Counted from the stretch's first letter, positions 44,018 through 53,600 are shown. The stretch is DNA of 64,000 bases from Desulfobacula sp. (GCF_030145145.1 NZ_JAQYWD010000029.1:1-64000); one strand, 5' to 3'. A program made the numbers and translations. Notes: generated by a model from the sequence alone, not told the origin.

Positions 44018-45946
44018 ATGAATAACATTGCTGAAGAAAACGAAAATCAAAAAATGAATACTGAAACCTTAGAGAAAAAAGATGATCTGGTGTCTGAAGA
44101 AGAACAAGCGGTGACTGAACCTGAAGAGGAACAAGATGCACCCATGTCTGAAGAAGAGGATGCACCCATGCCTGAAGAGGATGAATCTGCATCCATGCCC
44201 GAAATAACCGGTGACGAAACAATGGAAGAACTTTTGGACATCTACGAGTCCAGCCTTAAAAAATTTGAAGAAGGGCAGGTCGTAACCGGAACGGTCATAT
44301 CTGTTGGCAGGGATACGGTTCTTGTAGACGTCGGATATAAATCCGAAGGGCAGATCTCTATTCATGAATTCATTGATGAGGAAGGCAATGTCAATGTCAA
44401 TGTCAATGATGAATTTGAGGTAATGATTGAAGTCTGGGATGAAGAAGAAGAAACTGTTCTGCTGTCCCATGAAAAAGCCAAAAAAGTTAAAATTTGGGAC
44501 GCAATTAAAGACATTTACGATGACGATGGAACCATTGAAGGGGTAATTACCAGTCGGGTTAAAGGCGGGTTCTCTGTTGATATCGGCCTTCTGGCATTCC
44601 TTCCCGGATCACAGGCGGATCTCAGACCCATCCGCAATATGGATGAGATGGTGAACCAGACCTATACATTCAAAATTCTCAAATATAACAAAAAGAGAAA
44701 CAATATCGTTCTTTCAAGGCGTGTTCTCCTTGAAGCGGTAAGGGATGAACTGAGAAGTACGACGCTTGAGGCGATTGAAGATGGCAAGGTCATGGAAGGC
44801 ATCGTTAAAAATATCACCGAATACGGTGTGTTTGTCGATCTTGGCGGCGTGGACGGCCTTCTGCATATTACAGATATTTCATGGGGCAGGGTCAAGCATC
44901 CCTCGGAACTCTTTACCATTGGTGACAAAATCAATGTTAAGATTCTTTCTTTTGATCTTGAAAAAGAGAGAGTCTCCCTTGGTATGAAACAATTGACACC
45001 TGATCCATGGACAACAGCGGTGGATAAATTCCCCGTTGGCTCAAAAATATCCGGCAAAGTGGTCAGCCTGACAGATTACGGCGCGTTCATTGAACTTGAA
45101 GAAGGGGTTGAAGGACTCATTCATGTGTCTGAAATGTCCTGGACACGAAAGATCCGTCATCCATCCCAGATGGTAACCGTGGGGGAAATCGTTGAGGCCG
45201 TTGTTCTTGACCTGAAACCGGATAACCGTAGAATTTCCCTGGGCATCAAACAGACCGTGGATAATCCATGGGAAGTGATTTCTCAGAAATATCCCGTGGG
45301 CACCATCATTGAGGGTAAAATAAAAAATATTACGGAATTCGGTCTTTTTATCGGAATTGATGATGATATTGATGGGCTTGTTCATATTTCAGATATTTCA
45401 TGGACAAAACGAATCAAGCATCCGTCCGAGATTTACAAGAAAAATGATACCATCCAGGCGGTTGTTCTCGATATTGACAAATCCAATGAACGATTTTCTC
45501 TGGGGATCAAGCAGACCCAGGCAGATCCATGGGAATCGGTTGGAGAACGGTATAAAGTCGGTAAGGAAATTTCCGGCGTTATCACAAACCTGACAGACTT
45601 TGGTGTATTTGTTGAACTTGAAGAAGGCATTGAAGGCCTTGTCCATGTGTCTGAAATCAGCAAAGAGAATGTGAAAAGCCCGAAAGAACATTATCAGATT
45701 GGTGAAACCATTACGGCGAAAGTAATGAACATCAACAGCGATGAAAGACGGATCGGTCTATCCATCAAGCGCCTTAAAGAAGACGATGATGATAAATACC
45801 TTGAAGATCTTGCTAAAAATTTGAAACCGGCAACCTCTTCTTTTGGGGAAATGCTGAGAAGCAATATCCAGGAGCAGATCGAAGCCAACAAAATTCAGGA
45901 AGCGCAAAAACAGGACAGTGAAGAAACAGATAAACCTGAAGAATAA
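44018..45946 (+). CDS. rpsA: 30S ribosomal protein S1
   Basis: A 642-aa S1 protein, against 557 aa in E. coli. The first ~70 residues are a very acidic tail with repeated MPEE/APMSEEEDAPM units, whose DNA shows a short in-frame repeat of GATGCACCCATG. Six S1/OB domains follow, with repeats such as GKISGKVVSLTDYGAFIELEEGVEGLIHVSEMSW and DNWP-like linkers DPW. S1 binds mRNA and helps ribosomes start on structured messages. GGGAG precedes the ATG, and a strong terminator follows at 45993. The acidic extension is seen in some Desulfobacterota; its role is unknown. Confidence 0.95.
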   Translation: MNNIAEENENQKMNTETLEKKDDLVSEEEQAVTEPEEEQDAPMSEEEDAPMPEEDESASMPEITGDETMEELLDIYESSLKKFEEGQVVTGTVISVGRDTVLVDVGYKSEGQISIHEFIDEEGNVNVNVNDEFEVMIEVWDEEEETVLLSHEKAKKVKIWDAIKDIYDDDGTIEGVITSRVKGGFSVDIGLLAFLPGSQADLRPIRNMDEMVNQTYTFKILKYNKKRNNIVLSRRVLLEAVRDELRSTTLEAIEDGKVMEGIVKNITEYGVFVDLGGVDGLLHITDISWGRVKHPSELFTIGDKINVKILSFDLEKERVSLGMKQLTPDPWTTAVDKFPVGSKISGKVVSLTDYGAFIELEEGVEGLIHVSEMSWTRKIRHPSQMVTVGEIVEAVVLDLKPDNRRISLGIKQTVDNPWEVISQKYPVGTIIEGKIKNITEFGLFIGIDDDIDGLVHISDISWTKRIKHPSEIYKKNDTIQAVVLDIDKSNERFSLGIKQTQADPWESVGERYKVGKEISGVITNLTDFGVFVELEEGIEGLVHVSEISKENVKSPKEHYQIGETITAKVMNINSDERRIGLSIKRLKEDDDDKYLEDLAKNLKPATSSFGEMLRSNIQEQIEANKIQEAQKQDSEETDKPEE

Positions 45947-45992
45947 CGGAAAAATTTTAAAACTCATCGTTTTTGAGTGATAAATAGTGTAT

Positions 45993-46033
45993 AAAGGGCC
46001 GGATAACCATAGCGTTGATCCGGCCTTTTTTTT
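45993..46033 (+). terminator. Rho-independent terminator after rpsA
   Basis: GGCCGGAT (45997-46004) and ATCCGGCC (46018-46025) form the stem, followed by eight T residues. It ends rpsA transcription 24 bp before the sppA ATG. Confidence 0.92.
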
Positions 46034-46056
46034 AAACTCATTATTAGGACGTTTAT

Positions 46057-46959
46057 ATGTTTGCCCGAAGACATCCCTTCCTCTTTTTTTTAATGATTGT
46101 GACAGCTTGTTTAACGATCATGTTTATTGGCGTTGTCGTTCTCGTGTCCTTCAGTTCAAAACTGTTGACCACCCAATTTTCACAACACTATACATCTGCC
46201 AACGGTAATATTGGTGTTGTGGAAATCAATGGAATGATTCTGTCTTCAAAAAAAACAATTCAGGACATCAAAACCTTTCGTGAGGATGATGCGATCAAAG
46301 CCATTATTTTACGAATTGATTCTCCGGGGGGGGGAATCGGACCCTCCCAGGAAATCTACCGGGAAATCATGAAAACCCGAAAGGATAAAAAAATCATTAC
46401 GTCCATGGGATCGGTGGCTGCCTCGGGTGGATACTATATTGCATCGGCATGTGACAAGATCGTTGCCAACCCCGGCACCATTACCGGCAGCATCGGTGTG
46501 ATCATGGAATATGCCAATATCATGGAAATCGCTAAAAAGATCGGCATATCTCCTGTTGTGATTAAAAGCGGTCAGTTCAAGGATATCGGGTCGCCTTTAA
46601 GGGATCTTAAAGAGTCTGAAAAAAAACTGCTTCAAGCCCTTGTGGATGAGCTCCATCTCCAATTTGTGACAGACGCTGCCACTGCAAGGGGTATGGACGT
46701 TGAAGCAATGGCAGTGCTGGCGGATGGAAGGGTGTATTCCGGTCAGAATGCCCTCACCTTAAAATTAATTGACCGCCTGGGGAATCTTGATGATGCCGTT
46801 CAGTTGGCAGGGGAAATGGCCAATATCCAGGGGAAATTAACGCCGGTGTATCCCAAGGAAGACAAGATTACATTTATTAAAAAACTGGCGGACACCTTAT
46901 TCAAAGATATCAATATCTCCGGCACTGTGACGGATAATCTCCGGTATATCATCAATTGA
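46057..46959 (+). CDS. sppA: Signal peptide peptidase SppA, S49 family
   Basis: A 300-aa short-form SppA with one N-terminal membrane helix (about 9-33). S49 motifs are RIDSPGGGIGPSQEIYREI, SMGSVAASGGYYIASACDKI with the nucleophile serine, and KSGQFKDIGSPLRDL with the general-base lysine. It degrades cleaved signal peptides and other membrane-bound fragments. Its last 20 codons and stop fall in a 60-bp sequence repeated at 51465-51524. On the opposite strand the same DNA matches the end of the tsaC-like gene, so this C-terminus probably reflects an ancient overlap or a copied segment. Confidence 0.92.
   Translation: MFARRHPFLFFLMIVTACLTIMFIGVVVLVSFSSKLLTTQFSQHYTSANGNIGVVEINGMILSSKKTIQDIKTFREDDAIKAIILRIDSPGGGIGPSQEIYREIMKTRKDKKIITSMGSVAASGGYYIASACDKIVANPGTITGSIGVIMEYANIMEIAKKIGISPVVIKSGQFKDIGSPLRDLKESEKKLLQALVDELHLQFVTDAATARGMDVEAMAVLADGRVYSGQNALTLKLIDRLGNLDDAVQLAGEMANIQGKLTPVYPKEDKITFIKKLADTLFKDINISGTVTDNLRYIIN
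46898..46957. repeat. 60-bp direct repeat, left copy (end of sppA)
   Basis: Identical to 51465-51524 at 57 of 60 positions. On the plus strand it encodes the end of SppA (GTVTDNLRYIIN and stop). On the minus strand it still reads SIDDIPEIIRHSAGDIDIFE and a TAA stop, matching the end of the tsaC-like protein except for two residues. Confidence 0.9.
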
Positions 46960-47244
46960 TGTTAAGGCCAAAGAACATCGCAGCTTTATTTTCATTCTTT
47001 CAAGAATATTGTCGATAAAGGTCCTTTAATCGTCTTTCCGGGACGAAAGCATATCTCCCAAACAGAATATATTTATTGTTGGGCCATAAAATATGGTTAA
47101 AAATAGCAGGGTGCGGCTATTTTTTTGAAAAGATGGGTTCAGTTAAGTTTTAATATAGTTGCTAAACTTTAAGGGTTTTGATAGCAATGAATTCCAGGTT
47201 TTGAACGGCAAAATTACACCCTTTTTTTTAAGGAGATTTTTTTT

Positions 47245-50200
47245 ATGGGAAAAATAAAACAGGTTAAAATGATGGCGAAGTTTCTACTGGTTTTGATCAT
47301 CCCCATTTTTCTGGGTTCTTTACCTGCCCAGGCGCAAGACACAGATTTGATCCGAAACGGAAATTTTTCAAGTGACCTGTCCGAGTGGATTGTTAACCCT
47401 GAAACCGGACCCGGCTGGACACCCCTGACCAGTGGTGCCATTGACCTTCATCCCCCAACCTATGGTTACAATGGAACGGTTATTTACCAGAATCTTAATG
47501 TCACGGGGGTGGGAGGGGCAACCCTTAATTTCCAGGCCCGGCTGATCACCACAACACCCACCCTTCCTTCCGGCAATACCATTGTTTTTTACCTGACCTT
47601 TGTGGACACGGGCAATGCTGTTTCCCGGGTTAAAATCCTTTCCCCTGATAATAGTGCCATCCCCATGGATCCCAGTGATCCCGGGTCTGTTTTTACAGCA
47701 TCTTACACGGTCCCAGCCAATGTCCGGAAACTTGTCAAAATTGAAGTGGACAAGGAAAATTACGGACCTTTCGTTGTGGACGATATCTCGCTTATAACAG
47801 CGGCTGCCGTGACCATTGGCGATTTACCCCATATTTTAAGCCTGTCTTCTTCCACGGGTGATTACCAGTCCAGCCTGACCATAATGGGGACCGGCTTTGG
47901 CGCAACCTCTCCCGTGGTCAAGATCAGCGGAAGTGCCGCCGGTATAACCGTGACATCTGCGTCTGACACCAGTATTGTGGTGATGATCCAGGACCCTGCC
48001 CGGAGCGGCTCGGTCAGTGTCACTGCAGATTTTGTGGAGAGTAACATCAACCATTTGTTTGATGTCACTTCACCCAACTACACGGTGAATGGGTTGCAAA
48101 AAAAGCTCGTGGTTGTCAAGGGCCAGATCGCCGAGTTTGTTTACCGTCTTGATTTTCTCAACGGATTCACCACCCAGACGGGTGTCAATTTTACCATACA
48201 GGGCCTTCCCCCGGGAACGGGTGCAACCTTTCTGCCGATTCCCGTAAAGAACACGGGCGGTGTAGTGCTGAAAATCAATACCGCATCGCTTTCGGCTGGT
48301 GAGTATCCATTTACCATCCAGGCCACGGATGGCGTTGTCGCAACCCGTCAGGCATCCTGCAGTCTTAAAGTGGCAGCCATTAAGGACATCCGGTTTTCTG
48401 AAACCACCTGGGACTCTGGCAGCGGAACAAACATTATCACGTATCTGACCGACAAAACAATCTCAACCCAAGGCCAGATTACTTTGACCGTCGAAGCTGT
48501 CGACACGGATGGAACGATCTGGAGCACGTGGGGAAACGGCCCCTTAAGCTTACAGTCAGGCAACCCTGGTGTGGTCGGCGTCTATAACCGGGCATTCGGG
48601 CCTGAATTCTATGCCTTGCAGTCAGGATCATCTACCATCACCGCCACCACCACAGATGGCTACCAGGAAACTTTTGTCATAACCGTGTCAATCCCTTCTC
48701 CATCCGTAACATTGATTTCTCTGAGTCCCCAGTCTGTGTACAACACCAGAAAAGACCCTATTGTTTTCCAGGCTCAGGCGGATGGACCGTTGAGCTGGAC
48801 CGGCTTTGATTCGTCCGGCATGATGGGATTTGATGCGGATTTTCTTGATAAAATCAATTATGCATTAGATTATTTATCATCTTCATCAACCTTTAATTTG
48901 ATCAATACGCCATCAGATTTAGGTATGGTGCTGTTCAATACGTCAACTGGATCAAGCAAGCGGGTTCTTCCCCTTTATCTTGTGAATGATCCGTCTCTTT
49001 CAGAACTCAAGGGTGGTGTCCGACCTTTGGATGATGCATTTGCTGAGATGTTCACCCTTGAATTTTACGACCTGTCCAACGGAACCACCCCTGCTTTTAC
49101 CCGGCAACTGTTTCTCATGCATGGCGATAAGAATTTTGATGTGGGCGGAATTACACCGGGGACATACAAATTGCGACTCCTGGATGGAGGGGATGCATTG
49201 ATGCCCCAGTGGTATCCCAATGCAGATTCTTTTTCCAATGCGCTACCGGTAACCCTTACACCGGGCCTTACCGACAATATTTATTTTTTTAATACAGGAT
49301 ATCCCTCAATTTCCTTTGCAAGCTCGGTAAAAACCGGGGGCAATACTTATCCGTCAGTAGGAATCAGCGATGCCACCGTGCAGGTGGTTGAAAATTACAC
49401 TGTCTATGCACAAACTTCTGCGGATGGTGATTTTCAGCTTTCCGGGATCAGAGCGGATCAAAATTTTGAATTGACCATCACCAAAAGCGGATTTACACCG
49501 GTCTACAGCGCAATATTCAACGCTAATGAAAATATTCAGACCCTTTTGCCATACAGCCTTTTCCCTGCAGGAACGCTTTCTACCTGGGGGAATACCACCG
49601 GTAACGGCATAATACGGGGCCGGGTAAGCCGATTGAATACTCCCGCGGATTACCTGGACGGTGCTATTGTGACCGCTGTTAATGCCGCTGATACCAATCA
49701 GACGTTTCCTACGACCTACCAGGATATGTCCGGTACTTTTGGCGGCTCGGCAACCTATGGTAACGGCATCTTTGCTGTTCTCAATGTCCCGGCCGACGTC
49801 ACCGTGAAGCTGACGGTGACCAAAACAGGGTGGGGCTTTGATAAACCGTCATCCTGGGTCAAAGTTCGATCCGATGCCCTTTGCGAGACCTCTTTTTTTG
49901 GTACATCAGTGGATGAACCCGCCATTCGGAGTACCTTTGAATCTGCCATGGCTGCTTACGCAAATAATAGTCTTTCAGGGTTTATGGCTTTTGTTTCAAC
50001 CGATTATCTGGATGACGGCATGACTCGCACTCAATTTGAGGCAGAGATCAGCCAGATGATCCAGGCCGGTGAAACCCTGGCCTATGTCATCCAGTCGGTT
50101 TCAGTCCAACCGGATCAGGCGGTGATGACACTTGTCTGGAACGGAGTGGAGTCTGATACGCTTTATTTCCGAAAAGAAGGCGCAAATTGGATGGTTTATG

Positions 50201-51339
50201 GCAATCAGCACAAGTATGAAATCATGGCATTTTCCGGTCATACCCAGACCGACAACTGGGTGGAAATCATTGTCGAGGACCCTGATAGCACGATTACATC
50301 CGTCAGTGTGACCGGCCCCGGGATCACCGGTTCCATCACCCTCAACTACGATGAAACCCACCATTCCTGGGTTTCATGGCCGACAACCGCGCCTTATACC
50401 AATTTCGGACCGGAATTCGGAACCAGTCAGCCGGCGCTGCCGCTGACGTACACACTGACCATTGTGGAAAACCAGGCGAGTACTACTGCCACTGCCACGG
50501 TGAATAATTTTGTGAATGTGTTTGCTGTGCCGTCGTATCCAGCAATCGGACAGGCCATATCAGACCTCCAGTCTTTTTCATGGACAGGGGTTGGCAGCGG
50601 TTTCAGGTACGGGGTTGAACTCAATGATTCTAACGGCGTAAGGCTCTTTGATATCCATGACATTACTGCGACATCGGTTGCATATACCGGCCAGCCACTT
50701 GTGCCCGGATCTTATTCCTACTTTCTTCAGGTTCGAGACAATGATGAAAATTTTTCTATGATAACCGTACCTTTTATAATTAAACCGTTTAATGGAGATA
50801 TTAATTATGATGGGAATGTGACACTGGCTGATGCTATCATATCCTTAAAAGTGATGACTGGCATAAACCAGGACAACCTGTCTCTCATTGCAGAGTCTAA
50901 TGGCGATGGGAAAATTGGAATTGCAGAGTCCTCGGATATCTTGCAAAAAGCCGGCATGGTGCAGCCGGGGTCTAATCCTGTCGGTATCTGGAACGGAACC
51001 ATTTCAAACAGTTCCATTGGCGGATCCGGTACCATTGAAAACTGGGAGTTCAAACAGGATCTATCCATGAGCGGGAACTGGACGTTTAACCCGGGAAATG
51101 GCGTGGCTGTTTCACTGGCCGTTGGCGGTAATTATACCTATCCCAACAATCGGATAAATTTCACAACAGCAGGAACAGCCACCCTGTCGGGAACCGTTTC
51201 AGGGACAGCCGCATACACATTGACGGTGAAAGGACGTCTCAGTTCCGGCACAACGGCTTCTGGGACCTATGTCATTGCGTTTGATGAGCCTGGCTGGTCT
51301 GATAATAATGGAAACTGGTCGGTCACAAGAACACCTTAA
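47245..51339 (+). CDS. Secreted multidomain surface protein with dockerin-like repeat
   Basis: A 1364-aa protein with a Sec signal peptide (hydrophobic core at about 12-27, cleavage after AQA). Seen in order: a carbohydrate-binding-like beta-sandwich (LIRNGNFSSDLSEWIVN), an IPT/TIG domain (PHILSLSSSTGDYQSSLTIMG), Ig-like domains, a carboxypeptidase-regulatory-like fold (IRGRVSRLNTP), and a dockerin/EF-hand pair GDINYDGNVTLADAII and ESNGDGKIGIAE, with calcium-binding aspartates. A beta-rich end domain follows. It probably lies outside the cell, as an adhesin or part of a dockerin-cohesin pair. It is bracketed by a 60-bp direct repeat, suggesting insertion between sppA and the tsaC-like gene. 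No sorting tail is obvious. Confidence 0.85.
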   Translation: MGKIKQVKMMAKFLLVLIIPIFLGSLPAQAQDTDLIRNGNFSSDLSEWIVNPETGPGWTPLTSGAIDLHPPTYGYNGTVIYQNLNVTGVGGATLNFQARLITTTPTLPSGNTIVFYLTFVDTGNAVSRVKILSPDNSAIPMDPSDPGSVFTASYTVPANVRKLVKIEVDKENYGPFVVDDISLITAAAVTIGDLPHILSLSSSTGDYQSSLTIMGTGFGATSPVVKISGSAAGITVTSASDTSIVVMIQDPARSGSVSVTADFVESNINHLFDVTSPNYTVNGLQKKLVVVKGQIAEFVYRLDFLNGFTTQTGVNFTIQGLPPGTGATFLPIPVKNTGGVVLKINTASLSAGEYPFTIQATDGVVATRQASCSLKVAAIKDIRFSETTWDSGSGTNIITYLTDKTISTQGQITLTVEAVDTDGTIWSTWGNGPLSLQSGNPGVVGVYNRAFGPEFYALQSGSSTITATTTDGYQETFVITVSIPSPSVTLISLSPQSVYNTRKDPIVFQAQADGPLSWTGFDSSGMMGFDADFLDKINYALDYLSSSSTFNLINTPSDLGMVLFNTSTGSSKRVLPLYLVNDPSLSELKGGVRPLDDAFAEMFTLEFYDLSNGTTPAFTRQLFLMHGDKNFDVGGITPGTYKLRLLDGGDALMPQWYPNADSFSNALPVTLTPGLTDNIYFFNTGYPSISFASSVKTGGNTYPSVGISDATVQVVENYTVYAQTSADGDFQLSGIRADQNFELTITKSGFTPVYSAIFNANENIQTLLPYSLFPAGTLSTWGNTTGNGIIRGRVSRLNTPADYLDGAIVTAVNAADTNQTFPTTYQDMSGTFGGSATYGNGIFAVLNVPADVTVKLTVTKTGWGFDKPSSWVKVRSDALCETSFFGTSVDEPAIRSTFESAMAAYANNSLSGFMAFVSTDYLDDGMTRTQFEAEISQMIQAGETLAYVIQSVSVQPDQAVMTLVWNGVESDTLYFRKEGANWMVYGNQHKYEIMAFSGHTQTDNWVEIIVEDPDSTITSVSVTGPGITGSITLNYDETHHSWVSWPTTAPYTNFGPEFGTSQPALPLTYTLTIVENQASTTATATVNNFVNVFAVPSYPAIGQAISDLQSFSWTGVGSGFRYGVELNDSNGVRLFDIHDITATSVAYTGQPLVPGSYSYFLQVRDNDENFSMITVPFIIKPFNGDINYDGNVTLADAIISLKVMTGINQDNLSLIAESNGDGKIGIAESSDILQKAGMVQPGSNPVGIWNGTISNSSIGGSGTIENWEFKQDLSMSGNWTFNPGNGVAVSLAVGGNYTYPNNRINFTTAGTATLSGTVSGTAAYTLTVKGRLSSGTTASGTYVIAFDEPGWSDNNGNWSVTRTP

Positions 51340-51371
51340 CCCGATATGTTAAACGGACCCGTTCTATAGAT

Positions 51372-51406
51372 AAAAAAAGGGGGTGCTTTTAAAAAAAAGC
51401 ACCCCC
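51372..51406 (-). terminator. Rho-independent terminator for the minus-strand tsaC-like operon
   Basis: GGGGGTGCTTTT (51379-51390) and AAAAGCACCCCC (51395-51406) form a perfect stem with a 4-nt loop. On the minus strand it is followed by seven T residues (51378-51372). It lies 58 bp past the tsaC-like stop; on the plus strand it lacks a U-run. Confidence 0.85.
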
Positions 51407-51463
51407 TTCCCATTGGGGTATGATTATACAACCGAAAACGGTCAGGAATTTTTTTTTCGAGTA

Positions 51464-52072
51464 CTATTCGAATATATCAATATCTCCGGCACCGTGACGG
51501 ATAATCTCCGGTATATCATCAATTAAAGAAACGACACTGGATGGTGCCCCGGGAACCGGGCCACCATCAATGACCACATCAATGATGTTGATAAAATAAT
51601 CATGCAGCAGGGACGGGTCTTCAAAAACCTTGCCGTCCGGATGGGTGGCACTGGTGGAAATGATGGGGTGGCCGAGGGTACTGGCCAGTGCCAGGGCAAT
51701 GGCATTGTTCGGCACCCTTATCCCGGCTGTTTTCCGTTTGGTCAGCATCATTTTCGGAACCAGTTTAGAGCCGGTTAGAACAAAGGTATAGGGACCCGGC
51801 AATAGCCGTTTCATGTTTCGGTAAGCGAAATTTGACACTTTGGCATATTTGGAAATATCCTTTAAATCAGGGCAGATAAAACTAAACGGTTTGTTTTTAT
51901 CCCGTTGTTTAATCGAATAAATTTTTTCAATGGCTCGTTTGTTCATAATATCGCACCCAATGCCATAGACGGTATCGGTGGGATAGGCGATAATTCCGCC
52001 TTTTTGAATAATATCCACCACCCTTTCGATGGCCCTTTCCTGGGGATTGTACGGATTGATTTTCAGCAGCAT
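51464..52072 (-). CDS. YrdC/Sua5-YciO family protein (threonylcarbamoyl-AMP synthase-like)
   Basis: A 202-aa YrdC-domain protein: GGIIAYPTDTVYGIGCDI, IKQRDKNKPFSFICPDL, LLPGPYTFVL, AGIRVPNNAIALALA, HPIISTSATHPDG and DGGPVPGAPSSVVSL. The family makes threonylcarbamoyl-adenylate for tRNA t6A (TsaC/Sua5), or is the less defined YciO branch; the compact form with STSATHPDGK looks YciO-like. The last 20 codons, DDIPEIIRHGAGDIDIFE, fit the family consensus and coincide with the right copy of the 60-bp direct repeat. It overlaps the HD-domain gene by 10 bp, so both are co-translated. Confidence 0.88.
   Translation of the reverse strand: MLLKINPYNPQERAIERVVDIIQKGGIIAYPTDTVYGIGCDIMNKRAIEKIYSIKQRDKNKPFSFICPDLKDISKYAKVSNFAYRNMKRLLPGPYTFVLTGSKLVPKMMLTKRKTAGIRVPNNAIALALASTLGHPIISTSATHPDGKVFEDPSLLHDYFINIIDVVIDGGPVPGAPSSVVSLIDDIPEIIRHGAGDIDIFE
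51465..51524. repeat. 60-bp direct repeat, right copy (end of tsaC-like gene)
   Basis: Matches 46898-46957 at 57 of 60 positions, 4567 bp apart. On the minus strand it is the end of the tsaC-like gene. On the plus strand it still reads the SppA tail, LFEYINISGTVTDNLRYIIN, then TAA, although no sppA body precedes it here. Confidence 0.9.
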
Positions 52073-52677
52073 GGGTTATTTTTTATCCTGTTTGTTGTGA
52101 ATGATTCGTTCAAGCCTGTTCTTTTTTGAATGTCCTGGGTGACACAGCCTGATAATTGGCTGGGTCCGATAGTGAGGTGGATAAAAATTTTATTTTCCAG
52201 GTTCACGGTGTTCCCCCACATGATCTGTATCCGGTCCCTAAACTTTTTTTTTGTGCCATATTTTATTTTGATATATTCGAGTCTTTGGGTCAATGAGACG
52301 ACTTTGTCGTGCAACACCCGTTTGTCGGAATAGTTAACAATTTCCGGTATGGTAACTGGAGAATCAAGTTCATAAGAATCCAAAATGACATGCTGGCGGA
52401 TGATATCCCCGACTTCAGGATAGCCCAACTGGGTCAGTATCTGGCCGCCGGTTTCGGCATGGTTCTCTTTTGTTTCAAAACTTCTGGTTTTTGTTATGTC
52501 ATGAAGCAGTGCCGAAGACCTTGCCAGGCGGATATCAAGATCGGCGTTTGCGTCTTTAAGGTTTTGACATAAAAATCGTGCTACATTGGAAACCATGATC
52601 GAGTGGTCGATAATATGATCCATCATTCCCATTTTTTCTATCAGCTCAAAACATTTTTTTTCAGAGGGTATATTCAT
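52063..52677 (-). CDS. HD-domain phosphohydrolase
   Basis: From the ATG at 52677 the protein is 204 aa; a TTG one codon earlier is the only other start. The HD domain begins HIIDHSIMVSNVARFLC and shows SALLHDITKTRSF with the metal-binding HD pair, NHAETGGQILTQLGYPEVGDIIRQH and YSDKRVLHD. Such small HD proteins hydrolyse nucleotides or phosphate esters; the substrate is unknown. The last ~50 residues are basic. It is the first gene of a two-gene minus-strand operon with the tsaC-like gene, which may hint at tRNA or nucleotide metabolism. Confidence 0.87.
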   Translation of the reverse strand: MNIPSEKKCFELIEKMGMMDHIIDHSIMVSNVARFLCQNLKDANADLDIRLARSSALLHDITKTRSFETKENHAETGGQILTQLGYPEVGDIIRQHVILDSYELDSPVTIPEIVNYSDKRVLHDKVVSLTQRLEYIKIKYGTKKKFRDRIQIMWGNTVNLENKIFIHLTIGPSQLSGCVTQDIQKRTGLNESFTTNRIKNNPCC

Positions 52678-52778
52678 CAATCAATCGCTTAATTGTTCAA
52701 AATAATAAAATTATATTGAAGTTATACCCCTTACTGATATGATAGAAAAGGATTTTTTTAAAGGTGGTGATACAATTT

Positions 52779-53600
52779 ATGATGTTGAAAAAAATTATTT
52801 CAGGCGGACAAACCGGAGCGGACAGGGCAGCCCTTGATGTTGCCCTTAAATTTAATTTAGATCATGGTGGATGGATTTCAAAGGGGCGGAGAACTGAAGA
52901 AGGGCCATTACCCATGAAATATCAATTAAGGGAAATGGAATCAACCGATTACAGGGATCGTACAAAACAGAATATTATTGATTCTAATGGTACTGTCATT
53001 CTCTCCCGGGGAAATCTTTCCGGTGGATCAAAATTGACCCAGACGTTTGCAAAAGTACTTGGCAGACCAAATTGTTTTATTGACCTGTTAAAAACAGAGG
53101 AATTTGAGGCCTCCATTATTTTAAAATCGTTTATCCTGGAAAACGGGATTCAAATTTTGAATGTGGCAGGCCCCCGGCTGAGCCACCATCCCTGGATCTA
53201 CACGGATGTAAAAACGGTTCTTGAGGTCACACTTTATCAACTTTTTTTGGATACCCGGCAGGACATGGTTATCCGTGACCACATTCCCGACGGACCGGTT
53301 AAAGCGGATTTTCCTCAAACACTGGAAGCGGCTTTTGATCTGCTGAGGGACAGCCTGCCGCTTAAGACCCGGATTTTTATTGCAAAATCCAGCCCCCGGC
53401 AGATCCCCATGCTTTATTTTACCCTGATGGAATATGTTAGACATCGCGTGGGATTTGATACTGAAAACAAAGCACTTTTACACGCGTGTTCTGACCGGAT
53501 GCAGGTGGACACCTGTGACATTGAAGATGCTGTGATGGAAATTTTAAAACGGTTTAAACAAGATCTTGAAACAGATCATTTGTTGCGGGTGATGAAATGA
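52779..53600 (+). CDS. Molybdenum-carrier-like Rossmann protein with helical tail
   Basis: From the ATG at 52779, with AAGGTGG upstream, the protein is 273 aa. The N-terminal ~150 residues match the putative molybdenum carrier family (LOG/YpsA-like Rossmann fold): IISGGQTGADRAALDVALKF, HGGWISKGRRTEEGPLP, NIIDSNGTVILSRGNLSGGSKLT and LNVAGPRLSHHPWIY. The C-terminal ~110 residues form an additional helical domain I do not recognise. It overlaps the rhomboid gene by 4 bp (ATGA), so the two are translationally coupled; no molybdenum-cofactor gene is nearby, and metal binding is assumed only from the family name. Confidence 0.82.
   Translation: MMLKKIISGGQTGADRAALDVALKFNLDHGGWISKGRRTEEGPLPMKYQLREMESTDYRDRTKQNIIDSNGTVILSRGNLSGGSKLTQTFAKVLGRPNCFIDLLKTEEFEASIILKSFILENGIQILNVAGPRLSHHPWIYTDVKTVLEVTLYQLFLDTRQDMVIRDHIPDGPVKADFPQTLEAAFDLLRDSLPLKTRIFIAKSSPRQIPMLYFTLMEYVRHRVGFDTENKALLHACSDRMQVDTCDIEDAVMEILKRFKQDLETDHLLRVMK

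Noticed and set aside
47245-51339. Treating the 60-bp repeats as phage attachment sites
   Set aside because: No integrase gene lies between them, and the repeat boundaries coincide with gene stops, which fits a duplicated gene overlap better.
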